Origin: Anticarsia gemmatalis
Taxonomy: Eukaryota; Arthropoda; Insecta; Lepidoptera; Erebidae
Length of the DNA stretch: 64,000 bases
Direction of reading: 5' to 3'
Assembly: GCF_050436995.1 (NCBI RefSeq)
Contig: NC_134770.1
Span: forward strand, 2,862,501-2,926,500
The first letter of the stretch is position 1. Every line of letters starts with the position of its first letter. Positions 58,601-63,257 of this stretch are shown here, piece by piece. The notes under the pieces are model-generated. The model was not told the DNA's origin, ran no database searches, and was given only the letters and a program-made list of their open reading frames with translations. The translations under genes and the position numbers were made by a program.

Positions 58601-59612
58601 TGTAGGGGCCTTGTCATTGTCAACAATGCAAGGGTCCGCTGTTGAATTATGATGTCATCAAGCGGCCATTTTTTACTCGTTAGTGTCTTTATAGAGTTTC
58701 TTTATTTCGTTTCTTTCAGATTTTGATAGAGCTGTATTGGAGTAGCTGATCTATCTTACGTAAGTTGCCATGCAGGATTTTTTCATTCACCAATAATGAA
58801 ATAATGAATCAAAAGAAGTTTATACTGCATCAATTTTAAAGATTTTAGGGAGGGTTTAACTTTGAGGTTGTAGTGTCTGAAAAACTTTGCTATCCGCTAG
58901 AAATAAATTAGCAGGCAAGGACTTCAAAAACCTTCCACAAATTCAATTAAAAATGCTTGAACATTATTTATATTAAGATAAAGTGTCAATATGTTACCTC
59001 CAACAGCGATGCAGGTCAGGTTGACTTCAGTTCCTTCGTCATAAGGTCCTAGAACACCTCCTCGGATCTCGTTGCCTTCGTGGTTAAGGATTATCAGCCG
59101 CTCCGGGGGTACTGGATGAAATAAAATAATATTAATTTTACTATAACAATATAGCGGAATTGTTTACAAATCAAATAGGAACAGATTTAAAGTATTTAAC
59201 ATGAATTCAAAATACCTACTTTGCCTAGATGCTCTATATTTTTTTCAGTAAAGGTACGTATTGGTGTCTAAAATAGTGCACTCATTGTTTAGATCCCACA
59301 CAACTGTTTAAATGTGGATGGCAATCACTAATTCAAAACCAAAATATTTGATCATGAATTACTCTGCAAGCTATGCTTTGAAATTTGGATAGCACTACTT
59401 AAAATGCTCTACCTTGGGATCAAGCCCAAGATCTATGTGCAAATCAATAATTTCCACACACAAACTCTCTACAATCTTTAGTCAGTATGTTATCTATGTA
59501 TAAGTGAGTACAACTAAGTAACTTACTAAGCACAGTGAGATTAAGCCTTGTGTTCTTAGTCGGGGACTTAATGAAGTCCACGCGGCATCTGTACTGCCCA
59601 CTGTCTTCAGGT
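22587..59612 (-). CDS. Sidestep (Side)-family Ig-superfamily receptor, 3' 18 exons
   Basis: Type I neuronal cell-surface protein of the Sidestep family; known fly members bind Beat-family Ig proteins during axon guidance and synaptic partner choice. Joined minus-strand exons, in transcript order: 59612-59527, 59111-58998, 57417-57296, 56196-56139, 44629-44478, 41112-40968, 40727-40597, 40286-40133, 36689-36595, 32880-32787, 32368-32255, 30220-30108, 28290-28107, 27676-27548, 27116-27027, 25037-24649, 24127-23854, 22690-22587. All have GT/AG boundaries and compatible phases, giving 848 residues plus TGA (numbered here from the first complete in-window codon). Domains: end of Ig1 (1-28), Ig2 (Cys62/Cys106), Ig3 (Cys151/Cys204), Ig4 (Cys253/Cys301), Ig5 (Cys345/Cys401), FN3 (about 423-512), transmembrane helix (about 529-553), cytoplasmic tail to 848 with NPDIIP. 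The signal peptide and first half of Ig1 are outside the window. The family is clear; the paralogue is not. Confidence 0.93.
22691..23853 (-). other. intron between exons 17 and 18
   Basis: AT-rich. A relic of the CTAAGTTG-x-x-GACTATA repeat end lies near 23786-23812. Short frames on both strands show no family resemblance. Confidence 0.75.
23854..24127 (-). CDS. Side-like exon 17: cytoplasmic tail
   Basis: Acceptor ATTATTTTCCAG, donor GTAAGT. It encodes 91 residues that are rich in Pro, Ser, Asn and Arg (LPAEQLMPPELYATPSPPSL, then SNPNRNPLNLTQMPELEPRY). It reads as disordered. The end (RTTNTLPHLKPRIN) splits a Gly codon with the last exon. Confidence 0.92.
24128..24648 (-). other. intron between exons 16 and 17
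   Basis: About 520 bp with a short SINE-tail relic, TTACCCAGCGGTGGGACAGG, near 24289. Nothing else seen. Confidence 0.8.
24649..25037 (-). CDS. Side-like exon 16: main cytoplasmic exon
   Basis: Acceptor CTTTCGTTGCAG, donor GTGAGT, ending in phase 0. It encodes 129 residues starting DKNPDIIPLDGK, a motif conserved at this place in Side-family tails. Then comes a Ser/Tyr/Asp-rich part with several tyrosines (SATDYSS, DKYDMSS, DRFYDH), and a Pro/Leu/Gly/Met-rich segment with imperfect repeats of the type L-x-P-M-P-N-L-G-P. Tyrosine and Pro-rich motifs suggest signalling or adaptor docking; no enzyme domain is visible. Confidence 0.93.
25038..27026 (-). other. intron between exons 15 and 16
   Basis: About 2 kb, AT-rich, unusually free of named repeats compared with the other long introns. 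No ORF or RNA seen. Confidence 0.75.
27027..27116 (-). CDS. Side-like exon 15: start of cytoplasmic tail
   Basis: A 90-bp exon between acceptor TTTGTTTACAG and donor GTAAGT, phase 1 on both sides. It encodes KNEKDKRQQDETSNIPLTGT and KESESVDSL. It is charged, with no predicted fold. Its length is a multiple of three and its flanking phases are equal, so it could be skipped without breaking the frame. Confidence 0.88.
27260..27437. mobile_element. inverted-repeat element next to the transmembrane exon
   Basis: TTATAATGCAACGGGTCTTA near 27294 pairs with a nearly identical inverse copy ending near 27430. A 13-bp direct repeat ATCGGTTAGTTTA lies at 27247-27259 and 27438-27450 and may be a target duplication. 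It sits in the intron between exons 14 and 15. Confidence 0.55.
27548..27676 (-). CDS. Side-like exon 14: transmembrane helix
   Basis: Acceptor TATTCCACCAG, donor GTGAGT. After the joining Ala codon it encodes QVPVKVELTTVLIIVLGAVG, then VIAAMTAVSAAVFCCKYCN. About 25 hydrophobic residues (529-553) are followed by cysteines and then KRDRK, a standard stop-transfer pattern with possible palmitoylated cysteines. A second in-frame AG lies 6 bp further in (at 27671-27672), so a form lacking two residues is possible. Confidence 0.93.
27677..28106 (-). other. intron between exons 13 and 14
   Basis: About 430 bp, no repeat recognised. Confidence 0.8.
28107..28290 (-). CDS. Side-like exon 13: end of FN3 and juxtamembrane stretch
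   Basis: Acceptor TTTTGCCCTCAG, donor GTTAGT (less common but usable). It encodes 61 residues: the FN3 strands with NVSNDDPEFEVAGLSASNS and VRAFNRKGFSEAL, then a short stalk ending YPQRHT before the membrane helix. V-x-A-x-N-x-x-G-x-S is the FN3 F-G strand signature. The open frame runs on upstream past the acceptor, but that part is intron. Confidence 0.92.
28739..29268 (+). mobile_element. Harbinger-like non-autonomous DNA transposon
   Basis: Terminal inverted repeats of about 62 bp (left end GGGTGCGTCCACATCTGGCG, with about two mismatches in the whole repeat) flanked by TTA on both sides, a 3-bp target duplication typical of PIF/Harbinger elements. The interior is GC-rich, in sharp contrast to its surroundings. 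From 28958 it encodes a short Met-started peptide with a basic KRKKKRQRRWR stretch, followed by a GTAAGT donor-like site. No full transposase is present. Confidence 0.75.
28958..29062 (+). pseudogene. possible first-exon relic of a Harbinger transposon gene
   Basis: ATG opens 34 codons: MSDDTSAFNIIAASLAIILL, then IKRKKKRQRRWRVS and TAG. The hydrophobic run followed by an Arg/Lys-rich RRWR stretch resembles the N-terminus of HARBI1-type nucleases, and CGG/GTAAGT could be its splice donor. The downstream catalytic exons are absent, so it is at best a remnant. This is family resemblance from memory. Confidence 0.4.
29591..29604. promoter_or_regulatory. candidate RFX X-box
   Basis: GTTTCCATGGCAAC fits the bipartite, nearly palindromic RFX consensus GTTNCCATGGNAAC. 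It lies in the intron between exons 12 and 13 of the Side-like gene, followed by ACGTATACGTGCACGTAC. RFX factors drive genes of ciliated sensory neurons; use here is inference. Confidence 0.3.
30046..30093. repeat. perfect 21-bp inverted repeat beside the exon 12 donor
   Basis: The arms 30046-30066 and 30073-30093 are exact reverse complements with a 6-base loop. The right arm ends 15 bp from the exon 12 boundary at 30108, on the donor side. In pre-mRNA it would form a strong hairpin just downstream of the splice donor. Confidence 0.9.
30108..30220 (-). CDS. Side-like exon 12: start of FN3 domain
   Basis: Acceptor TTCTTGTCCACAG, donor GTAAGT, ending in phase 0. It encodes KPSTPKSCEITNVTYDSLTL, then NCTPGHDGGIRQSFLLE. 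P-x-x-P-x-x-C-x-I-x-N, S-L-x-L-x-C and G-H-D-G-G-x-x-Q-x-F-x-L-E match the A to C' strands of the single FN3 domain. A perfect 21-bp inverted repeat begins 15 bp past its donor. Confidence 0.93.
30972..31237 (+). mobile_element. non-autonomous Helitron-like element, family 1
   Basis: Complete copy between A and T, from TCTATACTAATATTATAAAG to GGGTCAGCTAG. The TTTG run is longer than in most copies and includes one TTCG unit. It lies in the intron between exons 11 and 12 of the Side-like gene. Confidence 0.75.
31567..31597. repeat. perfect 13-bp hairpin
   Basis: TAAGCTAGGGCTA and its reverse complement, separated by 5 bases. It lies in the intron between exons 11 and 12. Too short for a microRNA precursor. 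Confidence 0.85.
32255..32368 (-). CDS. Side-like exon 11: end of Ig5
   Basis: Acceptor CCTTGTTATAG, donor GTAAGT. It encodes TYIYMVNTSADYGWVQCSGT and NSVGRQTKPCLFHILPA. D-Y-G-x-x-x-C-x-x-x-N-S-x-G-x-Q-x-x-P-C is the closing motif of Ig5 in Side proteins (Cys401), followed by an extra cysteine that can pair with the one in exon 9. Confidence 0.92.
32369..32786 (-). other. intron between exons 10 and 11
   Basis: 418 bp, AT-rich, no repeat recognised. Confidence 0.8.
32787..32880 (-). CDS. Side-like exon 10: middle of Ig5
   Basis: Acceptor TTGTTCACAG. The donor is GTTTGT, a weak non-consensus site. It encodes EPMSYHWWFNSSAHSKHELT and a Thr/Pro/Met-rich end before the Gly split codon. The tryptophan pair 359-360 is the Ig5 core. 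Phase continuity into exon 11 supports the weak donor. Confidence 0.88.
33223..33398 (+). mobile_element. 5'-truncated non-LTR retrotransposon end with target duplication
   Basis: A 176-bp insert ending in an A-rich tail and flanked by a perfect 13-bp direct repeat, GGCATTCCTAGGT, at 33210-33222 and 33399-33411. Its start reads in frame RPGHFMVTVEGTPSGF and then TAG, which looks like the last codons of a retrotransposon frame, followed by a GC-rich 3' UTR (AAGCCGGAACGCCTAGCCGG). It lies in the intron between exons 9 and 10. Confidence 0.7.
34206..34354 (-). mobile_element. tRNA-derived SINE, third family
   Basis: On the minus strand: CCTAGCGTAGTGGTTATAGT (A-box region), GGGTTCGATTCCCAC (B box), then ACAAATATTTGTGCGATCC and AGTTGTTTCGGGCCTGGTT. 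The last two blocks also occur in the relic at 227-400. Confidence 0.68.
34826..34950 (+). mobile_element. SINE-like fragment with B box
   Basis: TGGATTCGATTCCCGGATTT resembles a tRNA-type B box, preceded by GGTGAGACGTTGTAGACCAC. An inverted pair of TATCACGTATCTCAGTTGA segments (34699-34722 and 34811-34832) flanks its left side. Confidence 0.45.
36595..36689 (-). CDS. Side-like exon 9: start of Ig5
   Basis: Acceptor GTTTGTTATAG, donor GTAAGG, ending in phase 0. It encodes VPTCKSSQPLVVRAARGEVI, then DIECDLDANPK. The early extra cysteine after the P-T/P-x-C linker and the ARGE-x-x-x-x-x-C-x-x-x-x-NP pattern (Cys345) are typical of Side Ig5. Confidence 0.92.
38277..38490. repeat. interspersed repeat with TCACCGGATGCAGC core, nested in the TA element
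   Basis: Runs from CAGCTTCCAGTTTCACCGGA through CCTCCACAACCCAGTTACCT to a CCGAAACACGAAGG end. The same family appears at 9186-9360 and 11135-11225. It creates a false open frame of 95 residues. The nature of the family (probably a retroposon 3' part) is inferred. Confidence 0.6.
38870..39140. repeat. interspersed repeat fragment within the TA element
   Basis: Contains AACGGCTCCACCGATTTTCA, a run of CAGACAGACACACAGACAGA type, and CCCCTCTTTTTGCGTCGGGG. Blocks of this style recur in lepidopteran DNA. No coding potential. Confidence 0.45.
40133..40286 (-). CDS. Side-like exon 8: second half of Ig4
   Basis: Acceptor TTTTTTTAACAG, donor GTAAGT. It encodes 51 residues including NQSLVLQRVSRKAAGAYVCS, with Cys301, followed by ARNSLGEGSS. 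A-G-x-Y-x-C-x-A-x-N-S-x-G-E-G is the canonical end of Ig4 in the family. It ends one base into a Phe codon. The intron between exons 7 and 8 is short (310 bp). Confidence 0.93.
40287..40596 (-). other. intron between exons 7 and 8
   Basis: 310 bp, no repeat recognised. A plus-strand frame of 91 residues spans it but also crosses exon 8 in antisense. Confidence 0.85.
40597..40727 (-). CDS. Side-like exon 7: first half of Ig4
   Basis: Acceptor TTTTTTAACAG, donor GTAAGT, ending in phase 0. It encodes LPVAKLELGANLDASKVVEG, then SDVYLDCRVRANPWHNHVYF and THN. EGSDVYLDCxxxANP (Cys253) is a strong Side-family Ig4 signature. The core position usually held by tryptophan reads Phe here (VYFTHN), a departure worth checking against orthologues. 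Confidence 0.93.
40968..41112 (-). CDS. Side-like exon 6: second half of Ig3
   Basis: Acceptor TATTCTACCAG, donor GTAAGT. It encodes TSTDGNVTSSILTFVPSIED followed by AGRVLSCRAV (Cys204) and a 3' stretch ending DGWKMEIQ. The ED-x-G-x-x-L-x-C pattern is the closing F strand of Ig3. NVT is a possible N-glycosylation site. It ends one base into a His codon. Confidence 0.93.
41113..44477 (-). other. intron between exons 5 and 6
   Basis: 3.4 kb of AT-rich sequence with the 19-bp inverted repeat at 43101. Few named repeats. No conserved frame. Confidence 0.8.
43101..43149. repeat. perfect 19-bp inverted repeat
   Basis: Arms CGAATTACTGTGAGTAATA (43101-43119) and its exact reverse complement (43131-43149) with an 11-base loop. 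It lies in the intron between exons 5 and 6. No transposon ends or target duplications are seen. Confidence 0.9.
44478..44629 (-). CDS. Side-like exon 5: first half of Ig3
   Basis: Acceptor TTTGTCCTCAG, donor GTGAGT, ending in phase 0. It encodes RPLWVRLQGGKRPLVAGQST, then ELVCQAVGARPKPNISWWKG. Cys151 and the tryptophan pair 164-165 define Ig3. The motif G-x-R-P-x-P-x-I-S-W-W is typical of Side Ig3. Confidence 0.93.
47649..47848 (-). mobile_element. miniature mariner element, copy 2
   Basis: Same family as the element at 1050, with the left end TTAGGTCGGGGAAAAAGTC after a TA. The right end stops at CCCCGA followed by TATG, so the last bases of the right repeat are lost. The minus strand reads LDIWVPHELTEK and, after a short gap, NRVLICDS, matching the WVPHELT linker of mariner transposases. 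It sits in the 11.5-kb intron of the Side-like gene. Confidence 0.85.
48188..48460 (+). mobile_element. tRNA-derived SINE, second family
   Basis: The head GTGGTTTAAGCGGTCACC is an A-box-like start, and GGGTTCGAATCCC at 48246-48258 is a perfect B box of a tRNA-type promoter. The body includes GAGCACGAGTATTTGTTCTG and AAGTATGTATTTAGAAGG, and the tail is AT-rich. It is a SINE and not a tRNA gene, because no acceptor stem closes around it. Confidence 0.75.
49028..49236 (-). mobile_element. Helitron-like element, family 3
   Basis: Inverted copy beginning CTAGCGGACCCGACAGACGT, followed by GTTGTCCTGTC. It contains TTTCATCAAAATCGGTCCAG and ends near GTATATAAAGA next to T. The CTAG end with A/T flanks fits a Helitron; the 5' limit is approximate. 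Confidence 0.6.
50255..50415 (+). mobile_element. SINE-like fragment
   Basis: GTTGTAGGTTCAATTCTCGG resembles a worn B box. Downstream ATGCCCGGTAAATGACAATA and a block ending TACATAGGACTAAC recur in part at 19690-19740 and, inverted, at 55790-55825. Confidence 0.5.
50789..51023 (+). mobile_element. Helitron-like element, family 1, 3' truncated
   Basis: The 5' end TCTATACTA follows A, and the body matches the other copies, but the sequence breaks off within the 3' hairpin after AAGTTGCG; the GGGTCAGCTAG end is missing. Confidence 0.7.
51858..52031 (+). mobile_element. SINE copy
   Basis: Contains GAAGGAAAACATCGCGATGC, CCGCACTTGGCCAGCGTGGT and GACCCTTGCCCAGTAGTGGG. It is a plus-strand member of the family that also supplies the pieces at 5933 and 19439. 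It lies in the 11.5-kb intron. Confidence 0.65.
52512..52732 (-). mobile_element. Helitron-like element, family 2
   Basis: Inverted copy with CTAGAGGCCGCCCGTGACTT at the left and TAATATTATAAACGCG read inversely at the right, next to GGA and T. It shares AAAAAGTAGCCTATG with the copies at 8271 and 62870. It lies in the 11.5-kb intron. Confidence 0.68.
52908..53055 (-). mobile_element. diverged SINE fragment
   Basis: ACTACTAGGCAAAGGTCTCC and TCTTCACGATGTTTTCTTAC match, in inverse order, the tail and middle of the SINE at 5933. Confidence 0.5.
55640..55735 (-). mobile_element. SINE tail fragment
   Basis: CCCCCACTACTGGACAAGGG and CACGATGGCCAAGTGCAGGT are inverse matches to the SINE at 51858. 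It lies in the 11.5-kb intron. Confidence 0.6.
56139..56196 (-). CDS. Side-like exon 4: Ig2-Ig3 linker microexon
   Basis: Only 58 bp, between acceptor TTTTGTTCGCAG and donor GTAAGT. It encodes AVTDPLIAPVSENISIDVN plus the first base of the next codon. Together with exon 5 it spells VNLRPLWVRL, the conserved strand entering Ig3 in Side proteins. It lies 11.5 kb from the next exon, across the largest intron in the window. It is short and easily missed, but both splice sites and both phases fit. Confidence 0.9.
56197..57295 (-). other. intron between exons 3 and 4
   Basis: 1.1 kb including the inverted-repeat element at 56327-56622. Nothing else recognised. Confidence 0.85.
56327..56622. mobile_element. 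inverted-repeat MITE-like element, copy 2
   Basis: Starts AGTAGCTCGAATCTCTACCA and ends TAGAAAATTGCGCTACT. An inner arm (inverse of GGTAGTCGATAGTAATAG) pairs with CTATCGACTACCG near the left end, so the left 180 bp folds back on itself. It lies in the short intron between exons 3 and 4. Confidence 0.6.
57296..57417 (-). CDS. Side-like exon 3: core of Ig2
   Basis: Acceptor CTTCTCCCTCAG, donor GTAAGT, ending in phase 0. It encodes RPTARVSWWKSHALLANSEA and, after a short stretch, RLQRSDFGTDVTCQ. The double tryptophan (75-76) and Cys106 complete Ig2. D-x-G-T-x-V-T-C replaces the more usual DxGxYxC and is normal for Ig2 in this family. Confidence 0.93.
57418..58997 (-). other. intron between exons 2 and 3
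   Basis: 1.6 kb largely free of named repeats, with the SOX-like cluster and, beside it, a GC-richer stretch at 58420-58680. A candidate regulatory intron. Confidence 0.7.
58594..58628. promoter_or_regulatory. candidate SOX-site cluster
   Basis: ACAACAATG at 58594, then CATTGT and AACAATG facing each other at 58615-58628. All carry the HMG-box core ACAAT. It lies in the intron between exons 2 and 3, in a stretch without recognisable repeats. Weak evidence, as the core is short and AT-rich. Confidence 0.25.
58998..59111 (-). CDS. Side-like exon 2: start of Ig2
   Basis: Acceptor TTTCATCCAG, donor GTAACA. The joining codon gives Ile, then PPERLIILNHEGNEIRGGV and, further on, EVNLTCIAVGG. VPP or IPP directly after Ig1, and a glycine-rich GPYDEGTEV before the first cysteine (Cys62), match the Ig2 start in Side proteins. 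The exon ends one base into a Gly codon completed by the next exon. Confidence 0.93.
59112..59526 (-). other. intron between exons 1 and 2
   Basis: 415 bp, AT-rich, no repeat recognised. Confidence 0.85.
59527..59612 (-). CDS. Side-like exon 1 in window: end of Ig1
   Basis: Minus-strand exon between acceptor TTTTGTCCACAG and donor GTAAGT. It begins with the last base of a split codon and ends with one base of the next, giving 28 full residues starting PEDSGQYRC and ending LNLTVL. The D-S-G-x-Y-x-C signature is the F strand and second cysteine of an Ig domain, and CRVDF followed by SPTKN is typical of the first Ig domain of Side proteins. NLT at 24-26 is a possible N-glycosylation site. The partner cysteine must lie upstream, outside the window. 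Confidence 0.93.
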
Positions 59613-60114
59613 CTGTGGACAAAACATCAGCTTTAAAAGAAAATACTTTTGCAATAGACGTAAAACTTTGTATTGTTCAAAAAAGTGTATCACTGTTTTG
59701 TATTTGGTTTCTAATTCGTTAAGTTTGGTTTGTTTACTTTCATAAATGTGGGTATAAATACGTATTTTTTTACAAAAATATTATTTGGAAGGAAAAAGAG
59801 GAATCCTTTGCCAGCAGCAGTGAGACACTCAACCAGTCTGGGTAAAACCAAATATGTAAGTATTCAAAAGTTTGGATGTTTGGATGATAAACGTAACTCT
59901 TCTACGAACTGCTGATCGGACGTAGCAAAAATGTATTAACACCTGGTTGATAATTTATTTAGAATATGTATTATTGTACTATTAAACGAATAAAAACAAC
60001 TTTGTCTAAGAAAAAAATATCTAATGAAAATTACAACACCACTGCCGGTCCCTTGAGGCTCATCACCATAGCGCGTGATGTCCAATAAAAGCTCTATATT
60101 CACAAATTCTATCA

Positions 60115-60660
60115 TAATTAACAAAACTAAAATGAAAACATTAAAATGTCTACATCAAAACTACAGAAATCAAGCGGCAAATCGATAAACCTAACGAGAT
60201 ATAAAATACGAGATCGATATCATCGATAACAATACTGTCATCGGTATCGCGCGATATCTTAAAATGTGATTCAAAATATATATAAAAGGCTTTCGCCTGT
60301 AATATTTTTGCATTTCTACGTAATTTGGACTCATAACGAGAGGAGACCTTTACCCGGCAAATTCAAAAATAAAATATATAAATAGAGGACTAAAAACTAC
60401 TACTTAATATTTGAGATACAAATAAAGAAATTCCTAAAAAATTAATCTCTATAAACCCTCAGGCAAATCAAAATGAAGCGCCATATCCAAAAAGTACCAC
60501 AGTATTTTTCCAAATTCAATCATAACTTAACAAAACTAAAATGAAAACGTCCAAATCAAACTGCAACAAATCGATAAACCTAACGAGATATAAAATACGA
60601 GATCGATATAATCGGTTACAATACTGTCATCGGTATCGCACGATATCTTATAACGATTCA
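60115..60660. repeat. direct duplication of a 140-bp block
   Basis: Two blocks, about 60117-60262 and 60520-60660, share AAAACTAAAATGAAAAC, AAATCGATAAACCTAACGAG and TACTGTCATCGGTATCGC in the same order at over 85 percent identity by eye. They are rich in ATCGAT and TATCGA words. Either an old tandem duplication of a mobile element or a satellite seed. Confidence 0.65.
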
Positions 60661-60767
60661 ATAAATTTACCAAACGATTTTCAAGCAATTTATCGACGCA
60701 ACTAATCGGTACGTATCGGGAGCGATATATAAAATCGGTTTGATATTGCCGTAGCAATACATTTATA

Positions 60768-61045
60768 GGGTTCCGTAGCCAAAGGATAAAAACGGGGCCA
60801 TATATCGAGACTTTGCTGTCTGTCTGTTACCAGGCTGTATCTTACGAACTGTGATTATTATTAGACATTAGAAATTTCATTGATGATGTATTTCTATCGC
60901 AAAAAAAAACAGAAAAAAATACTGTCGAATTGAGAACCTCCACCTTTTTTGAAGACGGTTAAAAAACGGAATAAAATAGGTATTTACATAACACTTATTT
61001 ATACAGAGTTTTCCTTGCCGTTGTTATAGTAATAGTACGGAACCC
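60768..61045. mobile_element. short inverted-repeat element with GGGTTCCGTA ends
   Basis: Begins GGGTTCCGTAGCCAAAGG and ends GTACGGAACCC, so about 10 bp of terminal inverted repeat. The inside includes GTCTGTCTGTTACCAGGCTG and an A-rich run. This is the form of a common lepidopteran repeat; no coding potential. Confidence 0.55.
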
Positions 61046-62869
61046 ATGGGTGCGCGAGTTCAACTCACACTTGAACGAATTTTTATCGAGATGCGGCGAA
61101 GTATCGATAAAATAAAAATTCACATCGATTGCTTAGAGGCGTAATTTTTTATGGAGTTTGCGTAATTTCTGGTTTTACATATTTCATGGAGCATATTGTG
61201 AGAATTTCTTAAGGTTGTTAAATCTAAATAATAGGCTTGGATGAATCTCAAGAGTATTGTAGGTATGTGTGAAGTATTGCGTTTATTTTATAGAATAGCT
61301 GGCTTTTACCCGCGTCTCTGTCCATTTTGAAAGACATATCAAAATATTTGGACTACTTTCCTTGATGTACTTTTTGATAAAATCACGCCTTCTACATACG
61401 AAAATGTAGAGAGACGTAAAGTTGAACACCGATTTTATTTCATGATTTAAAAATTGATACACTGTGACCTACTCAAACCATGGAAAGGACTCACGCGTAT
61501 TTTCTGTGATTTATCTTAAATACATTTTTTGGTTAAGTTTTATAAGCCTACGAAACTTTTTCTAGTATGAATAGATAGGCTCATAGTTTTTGCATAAAAC
61601 CAATCTCAAAAGATTTCTCCTAACAATAATTTAGGTTCTATCGCTTATGTATGCCAACACTAATATTGCTTTCTCTTTGATTCAAATACATTCAATATTA
61701 AAAGTTTTTCATACAATTGGGAGCCGATAAAATGGGAATCATGAATTTATTACCAAAAGTGGTATTAGATTTTTAATACGATCTGTGAAAAAGCTTCTAG
61801 ATTTATTTTGATAACCTTCATAGTTTTTCCCAAGGAAGAATTATGCAGTTATTATGCAGTTAGTAAATATTAGAAAACTACGAGTAGACGTCGGTAACAT
61901 TCAAATAAAAGTCCTAAAGCATGTTCACCGGCCTATGGCCTAGGGCCTAAGACCTTACAGGTAATAAAATTTTGTTTTTGAACTATAAAACATGCTGTTT
62001 ATTCAAGTGCCCGGTATATTGCATCACGCTCGATCCCAATTACTCGAGACTAGTATTGTTATCCATGCCGAAACGTGTTCTTATACAGTTCTGCTTAAAG
62101 CTTCGGATATTACCAGGTGTTAACGTTAAAGGGTTTGAGTTTTAACATATATTATATCATGCCTTTTAATTCCCTGAAGAAGTAAGCAAAAGTCTATCAT
62201 AATAGTAGACGAAAAAATGGCCGCCGAATTCGTTAATTTATTTTATTTACAAAATCTTCCGAAACAGAATAATAGATTAGAAATCGTAAACAAGCATCGT
62301 TGTTTATATAAATCTCGGACGTTTTAACGATCTAATGTTACCATAGTAATAGGAACGGAGGAAATTCGATATTTCGTTTAGAATTACATCGAGATCAGTA
62401 AATAAACAAGTACTTTAAGAATAAATTAATAAATATCTATAGAATGAGAGTAAATAAAGACATTTTATTAAAGCAATCATTACCATTTATAGCTTTACTA
62501 ACGCTATACATACATGAGTCTGCTTGCAGAGATTTAAAACACAGCCTAAATCACGGGGCTTACTTATCGCTCTGACAAATTCCAACAGACTCGGTTAAGC
62601 AATTTGGGGGTGAAAGCATAGCATAAAAACGCTTGTTTGATATGTTAATTTGTTACTTATATAATAAAAAATAACAGTTGTGAGTTAGTTACGCTAAATC
62701 TTGAAGATTAGGTTTATTCATATTGGTTTTAAAAATATTTGTGGAAATCCTGTTAAGGTAAGCTCAGTTAGAAATGTTATACGTATTTATTAGAACCACT
62801 GAAAGGAAAAGGATTTAAAGATAATATGGATTCAACTCAAAGGAACTAAAATATACTAACTGTAAACTA

Positions 62870-63257
62870 CTACTACACATATTATAAATGTTATAAATGC
62901 GAAAGTTTGTGAGTATGTATGTATGTATGTATGTTTGTATGTATGTATGTATGTATGTATGTATGTATGTATGTATGTATGTATGTATGTATGTATGTAT
63001 GTATGTATGTATGTATGTATGTATGTATGTATGTATGTATGTATGTATGTATGTATGTATGTATGTATGTATGTATGTATGCATGTTTGTTACTCTTTCA
63101 CGCAAATACTACTCAACCGATCACGATGAAATTTAGTATATAGGTAGCTGAAAACCCAGACTAACACATAGGCTACTTTTTATCTCGGAGTTTCCGAGGG
63201 ATTGGGATTTACATGGGAAGAGTTTCCACGCGGACGAAGTCGCGGGGCGGCCTCTAG
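62870..63257 (+). mobile_element. Helitron-like element, family 2, with microsatellite expansion
   Basis: Starts near TATTATAAATGCGAAAGTTT and ends CGCGGGGCGGCCTCTAG before T. The 3' hairpin is CGCG-GACGAAGT-CGCG. A GTAT microsatellite of about 44 units (62913-63090) sits just after the 5' end and explains the extra length. The middle carries GGCTACTTTTTATCTCGG, the inverse of the block in the other copies. Confidence 0.68.
62913..63090. repeat. GTAT tetranucleotide microsatellite, about 44 units
   Basis: Nearly pure GTAT/ATGT repeat, interrupted by GTTT near both ends. It produces long artificial Met-Tyr-Val-Cys open frames that are not genes. Confidence 0.97.

Noticed and set aside
62815..63143. 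Open frames of 68-96 residues on both strands made of Met-Tyr-Val-Cys or Thr-Tyr-Ile-His repeats
   Set aside because: They are translations of the GTAT microsatellite and have no other content.
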